6,317 bases of DNA from assembly GCA_902767285.1 (NCBI GenBank), contig CACXHC010000170.1:1-6317 (forward strand). Direction: 5' to 3'. The translations under genes were made by a program, and so were the position numbers. Position 1 is the first letter of the stretch, and the number at the start of each line of letters is the position of its first letter. The DNA is from an uncultured Ruminococcus sp. GTDB taxonomy: Bacteria; Bacillota; Clostridia; Oscillospirales; Acutalibacteraceae. The notes beneath the pieces are model-generated. The model made no database searches. It was not told the origin of the DNA and saw only the letters and a list, made by a program, of their open reading frames with translations. Of this stretch, positions 1-5,102 are shown piece by piece.

Positions 1-210
1 AGTTTTTTTTGCTTCTTTTTTTTTCAAAAAAAAAGAAGAGAAAAAATCTTACGGTAACCCAAATGTGAGCGGACACGAATTAAAGTTTTTTTGCTTCTTT
101 TTTTTCAAAAAAAGAAGAGAAAAAAAATCCAACTGTAACGCAAAGCATAACTTACACGAACTAAAGTTTTTTTTGCTTCTTTTTTTTTCAAAAAAAAGAA
201 GAGAAAAAAA
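1..210. repeat. Tandem array of three A/T-palindrome units
   Basis: Three copies of one element lie head to tail. Each core reads AAAG, 7-8 T, GCTTC, 8-9 T, C, 7-9 A, GAAGAG, then 6-8 A; cores are at 1-46 (first bases cut by the window edge), 83-127 and 163-210. The spacers between cores are also related: GTAAC recurs at 54-58 and 135-139, and ACACGAA at 73-79 and 154-160, giving a period near 81 bp. Each core can fold as CTTC-T8/A8-GAAG, a hairpin of about 12 bp with almost no loop. No ORF or transposase is associated. A copy in the opposite orientation is present at 6232-6274, so this is a dispersed family as well as a local array. Its function is unknown; homopolymer lengths differ between copies, as slippage would produce. 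Confidence 0.9.
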
Positions 211-218
211 GAAGCAAG

Positions 219-884
219 CTAAATGATAATAAGAACAACAGCGAATATGTAGGCAATATAAAAATTCTTTTTAGCGGTAAGATATGCACAGCCGATAAAA
301 AATGCGACCACGGTATAATAAAGGGCGGTCACCATGTCACCTCTTGTGATGAAATGAGTAAGCCCCCATGTCAAAGCGAGAGTCGTTCCGCCGAAGGCAA
401 ACGGGGTTTTGTTTTTCAGAATCATTTCACAGCCTTCTTGAAAAAATATTGCCGAGAGCAACACAATCAACGCTTCAAACAGATAGTACAAATACAAAAA
501 TATAAACTGAAACCATCCCTGCTGTTTGAAGTCAATCGCCATTTGCCAGCCTCCCAGCAAGATATATTTTACTCCAATCGATGACGAAAGCAACATTATA
601 GCTATTATTATATCGCGGGTGTCGGGGCGTTGCTCCTTCTTCATAATATCATAACCGTAAACTCGTGATACTATATAAAATAGAGCTATTCCCAATATTC
701 CCCACACAACGCATATAAGTATCCAGTGGGTTACGCTCTCAGTTATCGAAAATTCTGTGTAGTTTTTGTCAAAGATAAAACTTTCTATTTCCAACAGCAA
801 AAATTGTGAGTGGAGTCCTATCAAACAAACTGTTCCTACAATAAAAAATATAGCCGGATTTATTTTTCGCTTCACCACAGCCAT
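219..884 (-). CDS. Small multi-pass membrane protein, degenerate CPBP (CAAX protease-like) candidate
   Basis: A 221-residue, very hydrophobic protein with about six or seven membrane segments (roughly residues 8-30, 52-74, 91-110, 125-147, 165-180, 188-204, 207-221) and no soluble domain. The C-terminal half resembles the CPBP/Abi family: FFQEGCEMI at 147-155 sits where the EExxxR motif belongs, and WGLTH at 173-177 where FxxxH belongs. The first Glu is Gln, the Arg is Met, and the last helix ends at the terminal Ile run without the usual His/Asn motif. If the relationship is real, the protein is probably catalytically inactive; it could equally be an unrelated membrane protein. The ATG start has a good Shine-Dalgarno (AGGGGG, 895-900, ten bases upstream) and a promoter at 921-949. 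The gene is monocistronic, and its stop codon is nine bases from the A/T repeat core. Confidence 0.8.
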   Translation of the reverse strand: MAVVKRKINPAIFFIVGTVCLIGLHSQFLLLEIESFIFDKNYTEFSITESVTHWILICVVWGILGIALFYIVSRVYGYDIMKKEQRPDTRDIIIAIMLLSSSIGVKYILLGGWQMAIDFKQQGWFQFIFLYLYYLFEALIVLLSAIFFQEGCEMILKNKTPFAFGGTTLALTWGLTHFITRGDMVTALYYTVVAFFIGCAYLTAKKNFYIAYIFAVVLIII

Positions 885-920
885 TTTTTGTAATCCCCCT
901 CTTTATTCGATTTGTGTACA

Positions 921-949
921 AGTATAGCATATTTTTGTTAAAAAGTCTA
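921..949 (-). promoter_or_regulatory. Probable sigma-A promoter of the 219-884 gene
   Basis: Reading the minus strand, TAGACT (944-949) and TATACT (921-926) are separated by exactly 17 bases, matching four of six and five of six consensus positions. The start would fall near 914, giving a leader of about 30 bases with AGGGGG as ribosome-binding site. Confidence 0.65.
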
Positions 950-978
950 TTGCTCTATTTGATAATATATGATATAAT
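950..978 (+). promoter_or_regulatory. Possible divergent promoter with extended -10
   Basis: TGATATAAT at 970-978 is a perfect -10 hexamer with the TGN extension. The -35 candidate TTGCTC (950-955), 17 bases upstream, is weak. No credible gene follows directly; the next plus-strand gene starts 363 bases later and has its own promoter. In DNA this AT-rich a chance match is possible. Confidence 0.35.
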
Positions 979-1035
979 TCTAAGTATATTGATGTTTAGA
1001 ATTTTTGTGTCGATTTTTGTGCAATTTGTAAATTT

Positions 1036-1069
1036 TTTTGATTTTATAATCAAAATTATTATTTTTTTT
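1036..1069 (+). terminator. Weak AT-only terminator-like hairpin
   Basis: TTTTGATT (1036-1043) pairs with AATCAAAA (1048-1055) around a 4-base loop, followed by a T-rich stretch ending in a run of eight T. The stem has only one G-C pair, so termination strength is doubtful. If real, it would end a transcript from the 950-978 promoter after roughly 85 bases. Confidence 0.2.
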
Positions 1070-1230
1070 GATTGCCTGATTTTTTTCTGTTTTAATTTAA
1101 CACGATTTTAATCCATTTTTTATTAAATTTTACGAATTTGAGTTCGATTTATTGCTCTGTGGGAAAAAAGTAACAGTTTTTTATGCTGAATTTTTTCGTA
1201 CACTTGTAAATAAATTTTTAAAAAGCATAT

Positions 1231-1259
1231 TTACTTTTATGTGAATATTGTGGTATAAT
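1231..1259 (+). promoter_or_regulatory. Probable promoter of the tyrosine-rich membrane protein gene
   Basis: TGGTATAAT at 1251-1259 is an ideal extended -10. The matching -35 position (TTACTT, 1231-1236, 17-base spacer) is poor, which is common when the TGN extension is present. Transcription would begin near 1266, giving a 75-base AT-rich leader. The ribosome-binding site is GGAGGG at 1329-1334, seven bases before the ATG at 1342. Confidence 0.6.
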
Positions 1260-1341
1260 ACAAGGGAGGTTTTTAGCACGTTTTTTTAGTAGGCATTGAG
1301 ATTAATTTTTAATGCAAATTTATTATTCGGAGGGCTGATAA

Positions 1342-2742
1342 ATGGATAATATTTCTCCAAATCAAATTTTTAATAAGACAATAAAATATGTAGTGCTGCG
1401 AATGTTAATTCCTATCGCTTCCGCCATCGTTTCATTGGTTACGCTGAAAATATCTACCGGTATCGTTGCCGGCAGTGAAGGAAAAATAATGGGGTGGATT
1501 TCTACCGCTGTTTGGCTTGTTGTAACCTGCGTTTTCTATTTTGTGTTGAACTTCATAGTTGGTTATAAATTCCGTGCGGGTCAGATGGCTATAATTACAG
1601 ACGCTATCTCGGCAAAGGCTTTCCCGGAAGATATGAACAAGTTCGCTAAAGAAAGTACTCACGAGCGTTTCCCCTCAGGTAATGAGTTCTTTTCATATAG
1701 CAGATTAGTTAGAAAATCTATTCAGCAGCTCCAAATGCAGTTGAATACTTTCGCCGAAAATAAAATGCGTTTGCCCGTTGTTGGCCCGCTTATTAAGCTT
1801 TGCCAATTCGTTATAGGTCATGCGTTGAGCTTTACTTTTGACCTCGTTTTGTGCTATACTTTCTGGAGAGATGGCAAAACTCTCTACACCAGTGCGGCAG
1901 ATGGTATCGCCGTTTATTGGGATTCGTGGAAACGAATGATACATAACGCTCTGTTTATCGCAGTCGAAATAAGCGTTGGTCTTGGTTTGGGATTCTTGCT
2001 CTCAGGCGTTGCCGTTGCAGCAGTTTTCTCGGGCGAGTCAGGGCCCCTCGCAGGCGGTCTTGCAGGCGTTGCAGTAGGATATTTCATTTGTACAGCTGCT
2101 AAAGTCGTTATCGACTCCAATCTTACAATAAAAACTCTTGACGCTTTCTTCGAGGAAGGTCAATACGCAGATTATAATGCTGAAGAATATGCTAATATGT
2201 GCCAGTATTCCAAAACTTATGATAAACTTTATCACAAGGCTCTTAATGAGGCGTTTGTAGCTCCTTCCGATGACTATGGCGATGATTACGGTGGAGAGGC
2301 TTACGACTACGAGGCAGAATACAACGAACTCTATGGCGAGAATGCTTACGAAAATTCCGATACCTACGGCAACAGCTATGATGAGAGTGCGTATTCCGCA
2401 AGCGGTTACGATGATAATTACGATTACTCCGATTATGATTACATCTACGATGACCAAGGTTACATCGATAGCTATGATGACGGCTACGACCAGCAGGGTT
2501 ACAGCTACGATGACGGTTATTACGATGATAACGGTTACTACGATGAGAACGGTTATTATGACGAAAACGGCGGCTACTACGACGAAAACGGCGAGTATCA
2601 GCAAGGTTATGATGATCAAGGCTATGGTGACCAAGGTTACGATGACCAAGGTTACGGCGATCAAGGCTATGGCGATCAGGGCTACGATGACCAAAATTAC
2701 GGTCAAGATGGTTATTCCAATAATAATTACGAAAACTATTAA
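1342..2742 (+). CDS. Uncharacterised membrane protein with Tyr/Asp/Gly-rich repetitive C-terminal tail
   Basis: A 466-residue protein I cannot assign to a named family. Residues 17-40 and 52-74 are membrane helices; 75-144 is a soluble, Lys/Arg-containing segment; 145-172 is a hydrophobic stretch beginning with Pro and Gly that may be one helix or a re-entrant loop; 203-229 and 236-258 form a Gly/Ala-rich hairpin. A charged connector (259-308) leads to an acidic disordered tail (309-466) made almost only of Tyr, Asp, Gly, Asn, Glu, Gln and Ser. The tail includes three YYDENG copies (residues 399-417) and six GY(D/G)DQ pentapeptides (422-451). Positive charges in 75-144 and 173-202, with none in the 230-235 loop, favour a cytoplasmic tail, though topology depends on how 145-172 folds. 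No catalytic motif is visible. It is a single-gene unit with its own promoter and a strong terminator. The start is well supported by GGAGGG at 1329-1334. Confidence 0.9.
   Translation: MDNISPNQIFNKTIKYVVLRMLIPIASAIVSLVTLKISTGIVAGSEGKIMGWISTAVWLVVTCVFYFVLNFIVGYKFRAGQMAIITDAISAKAFPEDMNKFAKESTHERFPSGNEFFSYSRLVRKSIQQLQMQLNTFAENKMRLPVVGPLIKLCQFVIGHALSFTFDLVLCYTFWRDGKTLYTSAADGIAVYWDSWKRMIHNALFIAVEISVGLGLGFLLSGVAVAAVFSGESGPLAGGLAGVAVGYFICTAAKVVIDSNLTIKTLDAFFEEGQYADYNAEEYANMCQYSKTYDKLYHKALNEAFVAPSDDYGDDYGGEAYDYEAEYNELYGENAYENSDTYGNSYDESAYSASGYDDNYDYSDYDYIYDDQGYIDSYDDGYDQQGYSYDDGYYDDNGYYDENGYYDENGGYYDENGEYQQGYDDQGYGDQGYDDQGYGDQGYGDQGYDDQNYGQDGYSNNNYENY
2605..2694 (+). repeat. Six in-frame 15-bp repeats encoding GY(D/G)DQ
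   Basis: Six consecutive 15-base units encode GYDDQ, GYGDQ, GYDDQ, GYGDQ, GYGDQ and GYDDQ. No two units have the same DNA sequence: GGT/GGC, TAT/TAC, GAT/GAC and CAA/CAG alternate while the peptide varies only Asp/Gly at position three. Looser relatives continue on both sides, with YYDENG units from about 2536 to 2592 and NYGQDGY after 2694. Confidence 0.9.
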
Positions 2743-2773
2743 TTAAGATTTTTTCTCATGTTTCTCCTTTCAT

Positions 2774-2825
2774 AAAAAGAGGATTTCCCGGCGGTATTTC
2801 TTAATATCGCCGGGAATCTGTTTTT
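2774..2825. terminator. Strong bidirectional intrinsic terminator
   Basis: The arms at 2782-2798 and 2803-2818 form a stem of about 16 pairs (core CCCGGCG with CGCCGGG, one bulged T, one G-T pair) with a 4-base TCTT loop. On the plus strand it is followed by TGTTTTT (2819-2825), ending the 1342-2742 transcript. On the minus strand it is followed by CTCTTTTT (complement of 2774-2781), ending the replication operon, whose last stop codon is 25 bases away. One element therefore serves two convergent genes. Confidence 0.92.
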
Positions 2826-2843
2826 CTATGTACTGTGAAAAAA

Positions 2844-3842
2844 TTATTGCTTGCGGTTTTTCTTCCTTAATATGCGAATATCGTCACCGAGAAACGTCAG
2901 ACGAATATTTTCGCCGACAAGTCGGGAAACTAATCTGTCTGAATATTCTTTGCCTAATTCGCCAATGGATAGATTTGTGTTTATTATAGTCGCTTTGTGA
3001 CGAATCATTCGTGCGTTTATTAAATTATATACGGTTGTTTTTGTAAATTGATTTGAAAACTCTGTTCCAAGGTCATCTAATATCAGCAAATCACAATTGG
3101 TTAGTCTATCTAAAATTTCGCTGTCCTGTCGATATTGCGATGAAAAACGCTCTCTTTCTATTGCTCCCAAAATATCTGGGGCCGAGCCGTAAATCACTCC
3201 GAACCCTCTTTCGGTTACTCGTCCGGCAATTGCCAAAGAAAGATGAGTTTTGCCGAGTCCCGTTCCGCCGTCCATCAATATAGATGGACTTTCGCTGCTG
3301 AAGTTTTCGGCATAATTACGGCAAAATTCCAAAGTTTTTTCCATGCGTTTTTTGGGGATAAATCCGTTTTTGTCGGGAACATCGGGGTACCAGTCCAAAT
3401 TGAAATTTTCGAATTTGGATTTTTCAAGCGACAGCGGAGAACGTTCATTTAAATCTCTGAAAGCCGTATCTCGCAGAAGCGTTTTCAAACAAGCACACAT
3501 ACGGCCGTCAACATATCCTTTGTCTTTGCAGGAGGGACAAAACCAGTGTTCCTCAAGGTCTGTTGCGGAGTATCCGTGAGATAAAAGCAGAAGTTTTATT
3601 TTTTCTTGAGTTTGAAGATTCTTTTTTTTCAAATCTTCTAAGATTTCTCTTGTGTTGCCTCCGCCAATCACCGCACGAGCCGCGATTACTCCCGTTTGAG
3701 TCAGAAATTTCTGCAACTCCGCAACTTCGGGGATCTCGGCATATATGCGGTTACAGCGTTTTTCGGCATCGTTTATGGCACGCTGACGGCGTAAACTAAG
3801 TTCTGCCAAAGCACGGTCATAAATATCTTTTCCATACCCCAT
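2844..3842 (-). CDS. dnaI: DnaI/DnaC-like helicase-loader ATPase
   Basis: A 332-residue AAA+ ATPase of the DnaC/DnaI type, expected to load the hexameric replicative helicase onto DNA in the cytoplasm. The N-terminal 95 residues are charged and helical. A cysteine cluster follows (C102, C105, C116, C118; CPSC...CAC), a probable zinc-binding knuckle as in Gram-positive DnaI-like proteins. The ATPase core has a Walker A GGTGLGKT (192-199), Walker B LLILDD (252-257), sensor-1 region IINTN (286-290), and SDRLVSRL (301-308), whose Arg residues are candidates for the arginine finger. Length is typical for the family. It is the second gene of an operon, 15 bases after the DnaD-domain gene, and its Shine-Dalgarno overlaps that gene's stop codon, so translation is probably coupled. 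The symbol follows the Bacillus loader; phage and transposon DnaC homologues look similar, but the neighbour supports the chromosomal replication role. Confidence 0.93.
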   Translation of the reverse strand: MGYGKDIYDRALAELSLRRQRAINDAEKRCNRIYAEIPEVAELQKFLTQTGVIAARAVIGGGNTREILEDLKKKNLQTQEKIKLLLLSHGYSATDLEEHWFCPSCKDKGYVDGRMCACLKTLLRDTAFRDLNERSPLSLEKSKFENFNLDWYPDVPDKNGFIPKKRMEKTLEFCRNYAENFSSESPSILMDGGTGLGKTHLSLAIAGRVTERGFGVIYGSAPDILGAIERERFSSQYRQDSEILDRLTNCDLLILDDLGTEFSNQFTKTTVYNLINARMIRHKATIINTNLSIGELGKEYSDRLVSRLVGENIRLTFLGDDIRILRKKNRKQ

Positions 3843-3852
3843 AAATATAAAA

Positions 3853-3859
3853 CTCCTTT
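3853..3859 (-). promoter_or_regulatory. Ribosome-binding site overlapping the upstream stop codon
   Basis: AAAGGAG on the minus strand lies ten bases before the loader's ATG and shares bases with the TAA (3858-3860) that ends the DnaD-domain gene. Ribosomes finishing the first gene are placed directly at this site, consistent with coupled, near-stoichiometric synthesis. Confidence 0.8.
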
Positions 3860-4949
3860 AATCGTTAAATAAAGTAAGGTTTGAAATATCGTCAATATCG
3901 AAAGAGGAAGAGCGTTTTGAGTTATCGGCAGAAACTTTTTTTGCTTGTTTTTTCACTTCATCGGGAGTTTTAATGCCGTCTTTCTGCCAATTAAATAAGA
4001 TCGTGTTTACATAATTCGGAATATACTTGCCCTTCATATCGATACATATTTCGAAAGCCGCTTTTAAAAGTTCATCACTGATTTTCCAACTTTTAATCCA
4101 ACGAGAATACATTTCCTCTTCTTTTTTGCTGGGCTTACGAAACTCAAGACCAAATAATTTTTGGATTTTTCTGTAACACTCTTTGCTCTCGTCAAGACGA
4201 GTGATTTCGGCTTCTGCAAGCGGAACGGAGTTTATGCCGTTTTTCGCCCATGTTGCCCCCAAAGCCTCGATTTGTCGCATACCCATTCCGTTATCTATTC
4301 CGTATGTTATCAGCATGAGGATAACTTCGCACGGCAAGCCCTCGTTATCGTGAAGCATAAGTATTCCGGCGGTTTCGTTGTTGGAAATCGGTCTGCCGTA
4401 GACAATCTGAACTTCCTCAAGCAGAGCCGAAAATTCGTTATCTCCGTCAATTCTTTTAGATATATAGACCGGGTCAGGGCGAACAGGACGAGCAACAACA
4501 ACGTCAGCGAGTTTTTCATCTTTTGTATCGGGAGTGGTTTTTTCTTCAATAATTTGGTCAGTTACTTCTATATCGGAATTTTCGGGAATTTTTTCAAAAG
4601 ATTCGTTTGATTCGGCAGATTCGGTTTGTTCATCGGATTCAACAAATTCGGTTTCATTATTTTTATATTCAGCAGGAGTGATTTTGATTTCCTCTTCGTT
4701 TGAGTCTTTGTAATCCATGTTGATTACACCGAAGGACACCCAAAACTCTATGCAATCTTTAACATCAAAAATATCGATATTAAGCTGACTTGATATATCT
4801 TCTTCCGAGAAAGTTTTTCCGCTGTTACGCAGTATGTACAGTAAAACTTTGATTTGAGCTGAGCCGGCTATTTTCAAATATTTGTCAACAATATCGGTAG
4901 GAACGGCAAAAACGCTGTTCCAGCACCCCAAATTAATAGAGTACAGCAT
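3858..4949 (-). CDS. DnaD-domain replication initiation/primosome protein
   Basis: A 363-residue protein with the architecture of DnaB/DnaD-type primosome proteins of Firmicutes, which remodel DNA and recruit the helicase and its loader. Residues 1-85 form the N-terminal winged-helix/oligomerisation domain; 86-150 is an acidic Glu/Ser/Thr linker. Two DnaD-type helical modules follow, at roughly 172-245 and 258-330. The second ends in YVNTILFNW (313-321), an exact YxxxIxxxW DNA-binding motif; the first has a diverged version ending in W234. The C-terminus is a Lys-rich segment followed by an acidic hydrophobic peptide (SFDIDDISNLTLF, 349-361). I chose ATG 4949 rather than the longer frame from 5000, because a promoter -10 box lies at 4987-4992 and AAAGGA sits 12 bases before 4949. 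First gene of an operon with the helicase loader, as in dnaB-dnaI of Bacillus; the symbol is left blank because dnaB and dnaD homologues are hard to separate here. Confidence 0.9.
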   Translation of the reverse strand: MLYSINLGCWNSVFAVPTDIVDKYLKIAGSAQIKVLLYILRNSGKTFSEEDISSQLNIDIFDVKDCIEFWVSFGVINMDYKDSNEEEIKITPAEYKNNETEFVESDEQTESAESNESFEKIPENSDIEVTDQIIEEKTTPDTKDEKLADVVVARPVRPDPVYISKRIDGDNEFSALLEEVQIVYGRPISNNETAGILMLHDNEGLPCEVILMLITYGIDNGMGMRQIEALGATWAKNGINSVPLAEAEITRLDESKECYRKIQKLFGLEFRKPSKKEEEMYSRWIKSWKISDELLKAAFEICIDMKGKYIPNYVNTILFNWQKDGIKTPDEVKKQAKKVSADNSKRSSSFDIDDISNLTLFND

Positions 4950-4986
4950 AAAAATTTCAAATCCTTTCTTTTGGTGTGTACTATCC

Positions 4987-5014
4987 ATTATACCACACAA
5001 TTAAAAAAAGTAAA
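4987..5014 (-). promoter_or_regulatory. Probable vegetative promoter of the DnaD-loader operon
   Basis: On the minus strand TGGTATAAT (4987-4995) is a perfect extended -10, preceded by TTTACT (5009-5014, four of six to TTGACA) with a 16-base spacer. Transcription should begin near 4980, about 30 bases before the ATG at 4949. This excludes the upstream in-frame ATGs at 5000 and 4988 as main starts. Confidence 0.7.
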
Positions 5015-5026
5015 ACATATTTTAAT

Positions 5027-5055
5027 GAATATTCGTTTTTTGTCAGGCATAAAAA
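5027..5055 (+). promoter_or_regulatory. Probable sigma-E promoter of spoIIP
   Basis: GAATATT (5027-5033) is followed by a 14-base spacer and CATAAAAA (5048-5055). The published Bacillus subtilis sigma-E consensus is roughly G-n-ATATT, 14-15 bases, CATACAnT; the -35 and spacing fit and CATA plus the next A's match the -10. spoIIP is a mother-cell sigma-E gene in B. subtilis, which adds contextual support. The start would fall near 5062, with a 40-base leader. Confidence 0.7.
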
Positions 5056-5086
5056 TATACAAAACAGAATTACAAAGTAAATGAAC

Positions 5087-5090
5087 GGAG
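5087..5090 (+). promoter_or_regulatory. Ribosome-binding site that decides the spoIIP start
   Basis: GGAG directly abuts the ATG at 5091, leaving no spacing, so that codon cannot be used efficiently. It lies 12 bases before the in-frame ATG at 5103, which is long but workable, making 5103 the better start. Confidence 0.6.
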
Positions 5091-5102
5091 ATGCGTTTTG
5101 CC

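Larger units (their letters stand above)
885..1341. other. AT-rich intergenic region between divergent genes
   Basis: 457 bases with long T and A runs and no believable coding sequence. It holds the promoter of the left gene (921-949), a possible orphan plus-strand promoter (950-978), a weak AT-only hairpin followed by T runs (1036-1069), another weak A6/T6 inverted repeat (1164-1169 with 1177-1182), and the promoter and ribosome-binding site of the right gene. The only open frame, starting at 914, is a run of Ile/Phe/Leu/Tyr codons dictated by base composition. I see no riboswitch or tRNA-like fold. Confidence 0.6.

Noticed and set aside
1..210. Possible CRISPR array (three regularly spaced repeats)
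   Set aside because: The repeats are A/T homopolymer palindromes, the spacers resemble one another rather than being unique, and no cas gene is present.
914..1111. Plus-strand open frame encoding a 65-residue hydrophobic peptide
   Set aside because: It is made of Ile/Phe/Leu/Tyr codons forced by the AT-rich sequence, has no ribosome-binding site, and begins upstream of the only promoter that could transcribe it.
1312..1338. Eight-codon upstream ORF ending at the Shine-Dalgarno of the 1342 gene
   Set aside because: It has no ribosome-binding site and a short chance ATG-to-TGA frame is expected in such a leader. I note only that its TGA and the following TAA precede the real ATG in frame.
2038..2706. 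Minus-strand open frame encoding a 222-residue very hydrophobic protein
   Set aside because: It is the antisense shadow of the Tyr/Asp/Gly repeats: complements of GAT/TAC-type codons give Ile and Val codons. It has no promoter and overlaps a well-supported gene.
2270..2746. Plus-strand Thr/Met/Ile-rich frame overlapping the tail of the membrane protein gene
   Set aside because: It is a shifted reading of the 15-bp repeats and lacks any independent start signal.
4950..5000. Longer N-terminus for the DnaD-domain protein (17 extra residues from 5000)
   Set aside because: The extension overlaps the -10 box of its own promoter, and the sequence from 4949 (MLYSINLG...) looks like the natural start of this family.
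5091..5102. spoIIP start at 5091
   Set aside because: The only Shine-Dalgarno, GGAG at 5087-5090, touches this ATG; the ATG at 5103 has usable spacing.
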